From Todiramphus chloris collaris (Eukaryota; Chordata; Aves; Coraciiformes; Alcedinidae), in NCBI GenBank assembly GCA_025345505.1, contig JANVCC010000011.1:13001928-13065927 (forward strand): 64,000 nt of DNA. The letters run 5' to 3'. Positions 35,082 through 49,041 of this stretch are shown here, piece by piece. The notes below the pieces were generated by a model, which ran no database searches, was not told where the DNA came from, and saw only the letters and a program-made list of their open reading frames with translations. Each line of letters starts with the position of its first letter. The stretch's first letter is position 1. Both the position numbers and the translations under genes were made by a program.

Positions 35082-36758
35082 ACACAGAATCACAGAAGGT
35101 TAGAGGTTGGAAGGGACCTCTGAAGATCACTGAGTCCAACCCTCCTGCCAGAAAAGGACCAAAACTAGAGCAGATCACTCAGAAATGCATCCAGATGCTC
35201 TTGAAAGTCTCCAGAGAAGGAGATTCCACAACCTCTCTGGGGAGTTGTAAGAGGCTATTGTGTACCTCAAATCTTGTGTGGTGGATAAGGTCTGGAAAGA
35301 CCTGTCTGGAGGGAAGAAGTGTTGATTGCTCTCAATGTCTCTGTGCTCCCCTTTTGGTTCCTTGCAGACATGCTCTAACAAAAGGAAGAGATAGGTTCTG
35401 CATAGGCAGGACTCTGTCTTTTCTTTAGTTAAGTGCTCCTACCAACTGCTCCATGAGGGAGGTGGATGGCAGGTGCCACAGCTCATGGAGCTCATGAAAA
35501 TCAACACCACTTCCTGTGGAAACTGTGAATGCCACCCAGATATCTCAAGGGTATAAAGGGACAGAAAAATTTTGATCATGGTGCACCCACCACCTAAGAA
35601 CTGAAGACTTGGATGGATCCAGTGAGACATGGCTGGATCCACGGGTGGTGATAACCTTTTCTCTCTCTTACTCACTCCCTCACTCCCCCTATCTTTACTT
35701 CTTTTCTAATAACTCTTTCTTCCTCGAAATTTAGTCAAGCTGTAAAATAATCACCTACAAAAATTAACAATTTTATCTGTACTGTTTGTTGGTTGTTCCA
35801 TTAGGGAGAACTAATAAATTGTTTTGTTATTATTCCTACAAGTCATTGTCATGATTCTTCTGCCTCAGCTGCCCTGCTGTACAGGGAAAGCCTCTTTTGG
35901 GGGATCACAAAGATTCACCTCCCTCATTGTCCACTGAGTGGGACGTTGCAAGAGTCTGTTCCAGTCCTCTGTAACCCTTACAGTAAAGAAGTTCTTCCTG
36001 ATGTTGAGGTGGAACTTCCTGTACTTAAGCTTGAATCCATTGCCTCTCATCCTATCACAAGGCACAAGTGAAAAGAGGTTGTCCCTGACTTCTTGATGCT
36101 CAGCCCTCATGTTTTATAGACATTAATTAGATCACCTTTCAGTCTTCTCCAGACTAAAAAGCCCCAGGTCTCTCACCCTCTCCTCGAAAGGCAGGTGTTT
36201 CAGTCCCTTAATCATTCTCGTGCCCTCCATTGGACTCTCTCAAGTAGATCTCTGTCCCTCTTGAACTGGAGAGCCAAGAATTGGATGCAATACTCCAGGT
36301 GAGGTCTCACTAGGGCAGAGTAGAGGGGAAGGAGATCCTCCCTGGACCTGCTGGACACGCTCTTCTTTATGCACCCTAGGATACCATTGGCCTTTTTGGC
36401 CACAAAGGCACATTGTTATCCCATGTATAACTTGTTGTCTATCAAGACTCCAAAGTCCTTCTCCATGGAGCTACTCTCTAGCAGATTGCCTCTTAACCTG
36501 TACTGGTACATTTTGTTGTTCCTACCCAGGTGCAGGACTCTGCACTTGCTCTTGTTGAGCCTTGTTAGGTTCCTCTTTGCCCAGCTCTCCAGTCTGTACA
36601 AATCTTGCTGAATGGCCACACAGCCTTCAGGTGAATTAGCCAATCCTCCCAGTTTCATGTCACCAGCAAGCTTGCTGAGAAGACACTCTGTCCCATCATC
36701 AAGGTTGTTGATAATGATGTTGAACAGGACTGGACCCAGCACTGATCCCTGAGGGAGA
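35082..36758 (-). mobile_element. CR1 LINE with reverse-transcriptase remnant, split by an LTR
   Basis: The minus-strand 3' end is at 35082-35245 (agaggttggaagggacctct, ccacaacctctctggggag). After the LTR at 35246-35950 the element resumes with gagtctgttccagtcctctg and runs to the 5' truncation near 36758. On the minus strand, 36416-36758 reads PQGSVLGPVLFNIIINNLDD and LSKLAGDMKLGGLA. That is the CR1 reverse-transcriptase palm, with LAGD in place of the usual FADD, so the catalytic motif is damaged. It then continues LNKSKCRVLHLGRNN and EKDFGVLIDNKL. The protein frame is otherwise readable over more than 100 codons, so this is one of the better kept CR1 copies here. The 5' half of the element is missing, as is usual for CR1. 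Confidence 0.93.
35246..35950 (+). mobile_element. Solo LTR inserted in CR1
   Basis: The 705-base segment starts TGTAAGAGGC and ends GACGTTGCA (TG…CA). It is flanked by ggagt (35241-35245) and agagt (35951-35955), a five-base target duplication with one difference, exactly where the CR1 sequence is interrupted. A TATA-like ggtataaaggg at about 35549-35559 and an AATAAA near 35813 are in the order expected for a plus-sense LTR. No internal retroviral genes are attached. I do not recognise the family; the five-base duplication fits ERVL or gammaretrovirus-like elements. Confidence 0.8.
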
Positions 36759-37311
36759 CATTTGAATGTAACTGAATTCAGATGAAAAGGACCTGTTATT
36801 GCTTTATCTGTAACTGCATTTGGTAACATGGTAAAGGAGTCTGTAGTCACTGGTAATTAATGGAAAAAAACTAATAGTAATGTGATATTAGCAATCAATA
36901 GTATTCTTTGATGATTTTCATCAGTAGCTATCTGTATAAAAAGGAAATAAATTTTACTCAGACTGATTGTTCTTTCTTCTGTTCCTAGACACAGAAGTTA
37001 GTAACTTGGCTGAGTTTCTAGTATATTAACAACTATTAAACACTGAACATTATGCTGACTGTGAGACTTCTAGAAATATTGTTACCTCCTCATTTTCTTT
37101 AGTTTGGTTTTCATGTACAGTTTACAATGGCTTTTAGGTTTTTATGTTCTACATGTTATAACACTATTATACACAAAATTGAATATAACAGTAGGAATTA
37201 ATTTACATGTAGAATTTTTTTCTTTCCTGATGTAATTTCATGTTGTGAAGATGTATTGACACTTTTTTGTTGATACCACTGATACCACATTGGACTATGT
37301 ACAACAGTATT

Positions 37312-37328
37312 AAAAAAAAAAAAAAAAA
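37312..37328. repeat. A homopolymer tract
   Basis: Seventeen consecutive A residues. Confidence 0.88.
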
Positions 37329-37462
37329 GTCTGGAGTAACATACTGTATCAAAACCACCAATCTTCTGATGTTATTGCTAATGAATTTCTGATCTCTGCC
37401 TCTTTGTATTTTTTATTTGTTTTTAATTGTTTGCTTACTACAACAATAGGGAAAGTATAAAC

Positions 37463-37478
37463 TTTTTTTTTTTTTTTT
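37463..37478. repeat. T homopolymer tract
   Basis: Sixteen consecutive T residues. Confidence 0.88.
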
Positions 37479-40400
37479 GCATGGTGGCAGACCTATGAAG
37501 GTATTAATTTCAAAATGTTGTTGGCACTACTGCAACCACCACTGCTGATCAATGTTTATTTTCAAGAGTTATTTTAGACATTATTTAAGCATAAGGGATT
37601 AATCCATCCTTTTTTCTTCTCTCTTCTGCTTGTGTTTCACCTAGTTTAAAGGAGATGTTTTCTATGTAATCAATTCTTTCTTACAGGTTGAATGTAAGAC
37701 AGAATGAAAAATACAGAGAAAAAATCATGAAACCTCCAGAGAACTATAAAAAGGAAAAAATAAAGTATAAATCAGTTACAAGAGGTTTTTGTATACTTAC
37801 ATTTAGAAAGAGAAGTGAGGTATATATTATGCTATAAACATTTTTCTAAAAAAAACGGTTAATCCATATTCCTTCTATTCTTCCACACTGGGTAGAAAGA
37901 GGAAAAGTTTATTTTCAGTGATGTGTGAAATTTGTCTTCACAGGCTGCCATGAAAAGTTTTCCACTGTCTCATTTATTTGACAAATTATTTTTCAATTCT
38001 TGCTTCTAAGACTGAATTAATATTACATGTTATTTAGTATTAGAAGAGAAGACTAATAACCTGGTTTTATGAAGCAGAAAGATGGTTTTGTCATGTCTTT
38101 GTAAATCCAAAGCTTTTGGAAAACCACAAACTAATTGCAACAAAATAATTTAATCTTACTAAAGCAAACTAATTCTCAAGATTTCTACTCCTACACTTCT
38201 ACCTTCTGTAAGCTTCTCATAGCTATTATTTGTGTAAACTTCTATTTAAAGTTTTACAAGTTGATCTATGTCCATTCATGGTTTACAGTTCAGACTTCTG
38301 CCTTTTTTCTTAAAAAAAACATAAAAAAAAAAAATTCATTGGTAATAAGATTTTCAGATGTATGCTTTTATCTTTTGTACTCAGTGTGGAATCATTTCAC
38401 AAATATTTGTATAGACAAGATCTCAGCCTTATATTACTCAGTTGAAGTTCTGTATTTACATATACATTCACCATTCATGATTCTTGTCAACAGCTCATAT
38501 TTTCTTCTCTGCTACTTGAATGACTCATAGTGATCAAAAGTGTATCCTCTGCAATGTTCTCATAATCACAATGCTTTATCAAAAGAAAAATACCTATATG
38601 TGAAATATGTGCATCTTTGTCTTTCCAGATATGAAAAAATACTCAAAAGCTAAGACCTTTTAAACATTTAGAGAATTTTACCTGTGCACCCTCTTTGGGC
38701 ATTGTTGATTTCATAGCTACTCTGTGATAAACTTCACAAGAGTCTTTGTTTTACCAGACATGAACAGCAATGGAGACAGATACTTTATCAGGACAGTCCC
38801 ACAATTTTTCACATAGTCTTTCCTTTGGGTGTTTTTTAGTTGTCTTTTCTTTTTTTCCTTTGTGTAGATATCCACATGAATAAGGTGGCCTCTGCTACTA
38901 GACCAGGTATCTAAATGCAAGAGGCATCCCTTTCTTTTTTTCTACTTTGACCATATTCTCTTCAATTAAGAAAAAAACTATGAAGTGCATCTGTGTATTT
39001 TACAGCCTACATCTCAAAGAAACAACATACTGAATTGGATGTCAAATCAAGCAGAGAAAAGGAACAGAAAAAGGAAACCTTTATCTTCAAAATATCAGGA
39101 GATTCTTCATATGAAAAACTCAGTTGAAGAAAACATTTAATGTTATTGTTGGCAATTATACTGTTAAAGAATGTTCCATTTGATTATTTTATTTGTGAAT
39201 TGCATAATATGAAGAATTAAGTTTTTAAATAGCAACAAATTCTGCAATATCTTGATCTGATTAATGTGTGATAGTCATAAAACAGTTTCAGCTGCTAATA
39301 ATTATTTCAAGTTTTAAGTTTTTTGAAAAGTAGTAATAAATTAGGTTGTAAGAACAAAATATTGCAAATTGTTGTAATTCCATTTAGTTCAGGGAAGATA
39401 TAGCTGTATACAGTATTTGAGACTCTCAGAAGATGGTAAATCAAAATTGATCTTATTTTAGAAATTACTAACTTGAGTTGTGAATAAAGCAGAGACTTCA
39501 GGGTGTTTCTAGGACTTCCAAGTCACAAGAGAAGGAAGAGATTTTGTAGTGTGGCTATATTCATAGTTGTTTAAACTACATTTTCTTGCTTTTCAGCAAG
39601 ATCTTTTTACTCAACTGTACTTTTGTTTTCTTTACAAGACTTTTCCATACTTCATGCTCTTCTGCAAACTTAACCATGCTCTTCTGAAAATGTAACCACC
39701 TAGAGTTTTTCTGCTTGTCACGCTGTCACTCTATCACAGAGTAATGGGCATCTATGACGGTTGCAGATCAACTAACAAAATAGGTATTGATGAACTGGTG
39801 AGGTGGATATAATTTCAAGCAAAGAAATGGGTAAAAAGCAGAAGTCTTCTTATTCAAACAGACTCTTAGTCACTTTGCTAACAAGGAATTCAATACATAG
39901 GATGCACTGTTACATAGAATGACTTATTAGTCAGTGTTCTATATATGCTTTTGCATGTACACCCAAGAGGTTATATAACATCAGGTAATAAGTGGTGAAC
40001 CATTGCTTCAAGGGAACTGTGGGAAGTTGGGCATTAGAGCAACTACTTCTGGGATAAAGAAGTCACTGAGAATTTAAGTCATTTATACACTTTTCTATCC
40101 TTTGTTCTATTATTAGCACAGGATTCTATCATACATCCATTGACACTGGGACCTAAAATTTTAAGGATATTGATGGCTACAAAAGTAAAAGACTTTTAAT
40201 GGAATCAATATATTTAGCATATATGATTGCTATACTGTTTTTCACTTTAACGTTTGTAGAGCAGTAGTATATAAATGACATGTTAGAATGCAGATGACTA
40301 TGTAGGTCCATGTCACACACTGTCATACAATCAGCCTCTTTCATAATATATGAGATAATTTTTATCCATCATTGATAATAGGTGGATGAATATTTCTCCA

Positions 40401-42590
40401 GTCCTAATAAGCAACTTAGTCTTTTGGACAAGAAAGAGGAAATAGAGTTCTAGCGAGCCCTATTTCACAACTTGTATTCATAACCTGTGTGATTTTCATT
40501 GTCTGAAATAAACTTAAGTAGTTGTTGCAGATTTGAGTTTTTAGTCTGGTACTGCCTTGAAGTGTAACAGCCTGCTTATAAAGGCCCACAGTTTGGACCA
40601 AACTGGAGAACAAAAGGATAAACTTTGCTTATAGCAATTGCTCTTAATAATGAATGTAACATTGGATTTTGTTTATAAAATTTTTTTAAGACCATGATAT
40701 AGATTTTGTTTGTTTGTTTGATCTCTTACCTCCAATAAGACATATGGAAAATTTTCTTACTTCTAACACATTAATATTTTTTATCCTCTGCAGTATACGC
40801 ATGTTTGCTGAAGGGCTCTGCTGACTGCTACTTTTTCTGCTACCTTACATCTACTGTATTCATCATGCTCATGTTATAAGCAGCAAACTCATCTCCACTT
40901 TCTTCTTCATTCCAGCTTGGGGACTGTTTAATTTTCTTTTTCTTTTTCTCTTCTGTGAGCCCATTAGCTTGGTTTCCTTTGCTCATACTGCTTGTGTTGC
41001 TCTCTTTTATGTAATTTTTTTTTTGAGTTTTATTTCATTCCATCAGGCTTGGTTTCTGACACAGAGTACGAGATGAGTCAGTTTGACAGTGCAGTTGGTA
41101 TTTAGAGTCACAATAAAAAAGTCTGTGTCACCAAAGAGCATCTGGATCTTTAGGTTCTTTTGATGATACTTTTGCCTTTTGAGAGAAAATTCTGCTAGGG
41201 AACTCAGCTGACAAAGTATCCACCCAAAATATATCAGTATCTTAGATCTGACAGTTTAGAGATTAATTACATAAAGACCAGTCAGTTTATGCTTTTATCT
41301 ATATGATGCTTGTATGCATATGACTCGAATCACAGACACACACAACTTTGACTCATTAACTACCAACAACCTCTTAAAAAAATGGATTTAAACATCCTGA
41401 GATATTCCCAAAATATATCTTTGCTTACAGAGCAGAAAGCCTAAGCTGCATTTGATAAAGGATCTGCTGTTGCAATGGAAATTTGGATGTGCCTCAGAAG
41501 GAATTCTAGCTCTGGAAATTGACATTACCGCTTTTCAGAATAGAGAACTTAAACCAAAACACAAATGAGATTTTTTTTTTTTTTTTTGCAATTCCCTCTG
41601 GATACCGAAGGAAGGCAAAAAACCCCCGTGTATAACAATTTTACTTAGCTTGCTTCTTCAGAGAATGAGATGACAGTTAAGTGGGTTTTGTGTTGTTTCC
41701 TTTTTTTCTCCCAGCTCTCTCCAGAAATTTTTCAATCATGAACACAACATAATGCTCAAACACATGGAAAGGAATAAAAGTTAATATTTAAATATGCATA
41801 TTAAATAGCAAACACCTCCTTATCAGTCAGTAATGGAACCCTCTCATTTAGTTAGTATACTCTTGACCCTCACAGCTTGATGGATTGTTTAGACCTGCTC
41901 CCTGTTTCCATGGGATAGCTCTTTCAAGAACAGAGAATGTTACCAATTTGGAAAAACTAACTTAGGTGACTTTTTATGATATTTACAAGCCATGCAATAA
42001 ATAAATATTTCAAATCACGATTACATTTTCAAAACACATAATAAATAAATACATAACATTCCAATTATGGAGGAATAACATAATGTACAATACTGAAAAT
42101 GTGTTCTTTCAAATACTGGATGATTTTAAGCTGCATATACAGGTAAGAATGGTGATCAGTTCTTAAATAGACTAAATATGGCAAAAGTGATCCATGTTCA
42201 GTGGATACATTCTTTGTTTTGCAAAAAGTTTCAAAACCTTTATTTACTTTATACCAGATTCTTGAACAGGGTAATAAATTATGCTTACAGCTTTATTAAA
42301 GGGTGTCATTTTGTGTTTGCTTTCCTTGCAAGTCCATGAATTAGCTGGATAGCTAAGGGTCATTCTGTACTGAGAATTTACATTTCTAAGAATATTCTCC
42401 AGTTTCATAGTTACTTATATATATTTCAGGTTTGCATTTTCTGCATAAAATTGGACTAAAGAGTTTGAATAAAGCTCCTCTTACTCTGTGTCCTTAAGCA
42501 TTTCTTGAACAGAAAAAATAAACAGATATTAAGAAATGTAAATATTGTAGTTAAGGTCTGAGAAAGAACTAAAATTATCGTGAACTATAA

Positions 42591-44908
<2,318 letters not shown>

Positions 44909-45062
44909 GAATGCAAGTCAAAGACATGGAGGTCAAGTATTGTGTTTAAAAAGGACACTCTTGTCATTCGGGAAGTTAGAGAGGATGACATTGGAAATTA
45001 CACATGTGAGTTAAAATATGGATTCTTTGTTGTCAGAAGAACTACGGAATTAACAGTTACAG
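44909..45062 (+). CDS. IL1RAPL1: IL1RAPL1 internal coding exon (second half of Ig2)
   Basis: This exon has 154 bases: 51 codons from [10 protein letters not shown] to TTELTVT, plus one base (G) of a split Ala codon, so it starts in phase 0 and ends in phase 1. It continues directly from the exon ending at 42923 (…ILWYK|ECKSK…). The segment [12 protein letters not shown] carries the D-x-G-x-Y-x-C motif around the second Ig2 cysteine, and NYT is an N-glycosylation sequon. RTTELTVT closes the Ig2 G strand. The acceptor is tgtattatttttaaacag (ending 44908) and the donor is ACAG|gtaatt. Compared with human IL1RAPL1 as I recall it (YGGFVVRR), this copy reads YGFFVVRR, and several Arg/Lys exchanges occur in the first ten residues. 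The next family exon, expected to begin PLTDKPPKLL, was not found downstream, so that intron exceeds 18.9 kb here. Confidence 0.95.
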
Positions 45063-48000
45063 GTAATTACAGGCTCTTAATATCTGTTATACTTAGAAGA
45101 AACATTGAATATTGTGATTGAGTTGTGTGTATTTGAGTCATTATTCCTACATAAAAACCTTGCTATGTGCCTGGATATGAATGGCTGATACATTAAAGCT
45201 GTCCTGAGTTCTTCACATGTGTAACATTTTGAACAAATCTGAGTTTTGTCCTACTGCAAAAGCTTGTGGGTAGGTCTTGTTTTAAAATGAAAAATGGGTT
45301 AAGGAACAGGTAAATTCAGCAAGCTCTACCTCTAACAGAAAATAAGATCATTAAGTCTACCATGTGGCTAAATGGCTTGGAATATTTGAAAAAGAATATC
45401 TGCAGCTATAACTCCGTAGCAGTAGCTTTAATTGCCTTTGGACATGAGATTAGATGTAGCTATAACACAATAACAGTATCACTAGCCCAGTGAGACTGTT
45501 GCAATTGGGTGACAGTTATGTATGGGGTAGTGCTTGAGCAGCACATTACTGAAGAACAGTAGCGTTCTTCCTCTGGTATTCTTTCCAGGGTTTCTGCAGT
45601 TTACAGTTCAAGATCCTCCTGATCTTAGTCATCATATGCTGTGGTTACCAATTAACCTGTTTTCCATTAGCCTGATTATTTTTTTACTCCATTTGTTCTT
45701 GCATTCAAAAATAAAGTATCAAGTTCCACAGAGTAATTATGTAACATAAATGAACTCCATAACTTAGCAAACAGCTATTGAAAGAGATGCATTTAATACA
45801 ATCTGCATTTAAAATTACCATATCAATATGCAAAATCCATCATAGATGAAAAACATATATATATACTGTAATAGTAATGCCCATAGCAGCAGGACAGTAT
45901 GAAGAATAGTCCATTAAATTTTCATATCCTCACCAGAACTCTAACCTCTGTTTTACAGACATGTAAAGCATGTAGCTGAATATATCCCTAATGTAGAAAA
46001 TTAACCTCTAGACTTACAAGATGACATTGGGAAACAGGAGTACATCACAATCTATGTAGTGCAGTGTAATTCTACAGTATATTCCCTAAAAGAATGCAGA
46101 AACAGGCCTTTCCTGGAAAACTGGAAGTAAATTAGATCCCTATGGTTGACAAAGATGCTTACACCTTTAAAATGCCTAATAAACCAAAAATTAAATCTTA
46201 GACAAGGAATTTTGTGGGCTTTTCTTGTTCCTTTTTAGTATCTAACATATACAAGTTTTTCAGATGAACAATTAGTAACAGCACGTATATTGTGCACTGG
46301 GCTGAATTGCAACAATTTCCTTTTACAGGGAAAAGTTTCCGTTTCAGTTTGATGTATCTCATTTGCTCTCCACATTATCAGAAATTAAAGTGAATTATGG
46401 TTTGTAACTTTCTTCTAGTACATTAGTCTGGAAATCATGTTGTTCATGTTGTTTTGAGAGAATTCAAGTAATCAATCATTTATTTATTTAAGCTCAATAA
46501 CCAGGATCCCTTAATAAATTTTCTTTTGTATGAATTGATTTATTTAGCTAGTACAGACAGGCAATTACTGTCTAGTGATTAACCTCACAGTAAACATCCA
46601 TATATTGTCTTTGATGTATTCTCATATGAAGAAAGCAGAGACAAAGTCTTCAAGAATTTGATTTATACCAGGAGGATGTCAATTATCTTTTGCAATATAT
46701 GACACATAGATTCAAAGAGTGCATATTCCCTCAGTCCTCATGTGATCTCTTCTGTCCCTATTGATGGTGCTCCACTGTGCAGCAATATTTCAAACACACT
46801 CAGAAGGAGAAAGAAAAAAGCATTTGAACCAGATGCATGTTGCTATTTGTAGTAGTAGTTTAAAAAATGTAATTCATCACTTGTGGTGTAGGTAGGAGTT
46901 GAATATTTGATGTTTAACTAGACAGAGACAGAAAAAGACTTGGCTGATTTTGATGTGCTAAAAATGAATGAATGCATGTGGAGGGAATTATTCAGTTTCC
47001 ACCTCTGCAAACCCCAGCAAATGTAAGGACAACCTCCAAGTTAGTAATCTACTTGGGTAGTACTGCAGGCCTTCATATCATCTTTATAATATTATGTGAC
47101 TAAACAGAACAAACAGATTTACTCATAATACTACTATTTTTATACTACATCTGTACTGATGTCTTGGTAAGACTTTTAATCAATGCTTTATAGGAAGACA
47201 TTCATGCTTTAGGTGCCTATCATGCTTTCTCTGTGAGCTGAAAAACAGTTTGAGTTGCCTTAGATATACATTGAGGAATATATAAAATAAATGGGGGGTT
47301 GGAAGGGACTGTTTATTTGTTTTGAAAAATGAATTTAATTCAGGATCTGAGAAATGAAAGTTGCATATGTCAAAATAAAAATAGAAAATTAAATGGATAG
47401 TTGATAGCTTTACTCTATTAATGAAAGCATAATTAATTGAAACAAAGGAATAATGTATCTTTCTGATGTACAATCTCTGACATCTCTTCAGGCAGTATCA
47501 ATAAATGATGGCATTTGTGTGAACCACTACTAAGAAAATGTTCCATAAGTCATAGCTCCACAAAGAGTGAAAAAAATATTTCTTACACATTTGAAATTTC
47601 TCTACCAAACATACTTTTTAGTTACAATAAAAGAAATTTAAAAATATGAATGAGAATTAATAATTTGCCTTAGACTTTTCAAAATATATTGGAAATTGTA
47701 ATGCATTTATGAGCTTGTAATGTGTTTATCAAAATAAGATTTATGAAAAATAGCTCTTTGTACCTATTAGCATTACCTTGTGTGGTAATGGTGACTGTGC
47801 CAACATCACGCACTTATAATTAGAAAACACAGTAATTTGTTTTTTTCCATGTACATTTTTAAGTAAGATCAGAAGTTGGACTTACTTTATTTCTTTCCTC
47901 GTATATACTACCTTTCCTCAAGAAACAAAAAATAGCCCATGTCTGCTGCAAGAAATCCACAAGCTAGATGTTATATATCTATACATTTGTATTATTCTAT

Positions 48001-48828
48001 AGAAGATGAAGATCTGCCTTTGTGCGTTATTACATTTCTTAGTAAGAAATCATATGGTTAATTATTTTTCTAAGAAATCATAAGCACTTAGTTGTTGGCA
48101 TAACAGGATTGAGTGTTTTAAAGAGAGAGCAGAACTTGGTTAAAGCAGCTTTCTGGTCCTTCCTACTAACAGAGGCAAGGAGAAACAGGCAGAATATCCA
48201 GTGAGTAGAGTTACACAGTCATAGGGATACTCTCCAGTCACTTAACATTTTCTTCTTCCTTCATCTCTCCAAAACTCAGATTGGAATAAGCAAGGTAAAA
48301 ATGATAATTTTGGAAAGTAGCAGTATTTCAGTGGACAGCCTATGTCTGAACAACTTTTAATGAAAACTTTTCTTCAGATTGGAAACGAAGTTTGGGACCA
48401 GACAGTCATTTGTACAAACATCTTGAAATTATTTATTGTAAACCATCACTTTTGCAAATGATAATTTAGGTGTTCTATAAATGAAATAAAAAGAAAAAGC
48501 TGTTAAGATGTCCTGTGAATGATGCTTTGCTGAATTTATGGGATGGGAGAGATGCTAAACATTTCTCTCTCAGGCCTCTTGTGCTACTTTATACAAATAA
48601 TATTTATGGTCATTGTTTCAACTATAAAAACATTTGAATCTCCATTTCTCAAGTCATAGGCACCATAGATCCAACTAAATTAGAATGGCAGACCTAATAC
48701 GGAGGTGACATATGCACATAACTACATATGAGGAATGTATCCTATACATATGCTGAAAGTATATTGACATTCAGTGCAACTTGAAGCTCCTTATGATTTT
48801 TAAGAGGTATGCATTCCTCTCAATAAAA

Positions 48829-49041
48829 ATGGCAGATAACTATCTTACTGAAGAAAAGATATCTTCAGACAATAAGAGAAAGGATTTTTTGTTTGACCTT
48901 ATGAACAGTCATAAAAAGTCTCGTTCTGGTATTTCACATAGGAAGGTGGAACACCTTCACAAGAGTTTGCTGGAAGAACAAGGCCATATGTATAAGCAAC
49001 TGCAACACTGCAAATTAAATAGCATCTCCTGGATTATTTAA
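48829..49041 (+). other. 70-codon open frame, unrecognised, probably chance
   Basis: An ATG in favourable context (aaaATGg) opens a 70-residue frame beginning MADNYLTEEKISSDNKRKDF, rich in Lys, Glu, His and Ser, ending at TAA. It has no splice-like borders, no membrane segment and no family I recognise. Frames of this length do occur by chance in a window of this size. Confidence 0.15.

Noticed and set aside
36416-36850. 144-codon minus-strand frame as a host gene
   Set aside because: It contains PQGSVLGPVLFN and GVLIDNKL, so it is CR1 reverse transcriptase, with unrelated sequence at its N-terminal side beyond the LINE truncation.
38135-38530. 131-codon + strand open frame, the longest outside repeats
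   Set aside because: It opens at TTG, has no Met until near its end, is a biased mix of hydrophobic and Lys/Asn residues expected from AT-rich DNA, and has no splice-like borders or known family.
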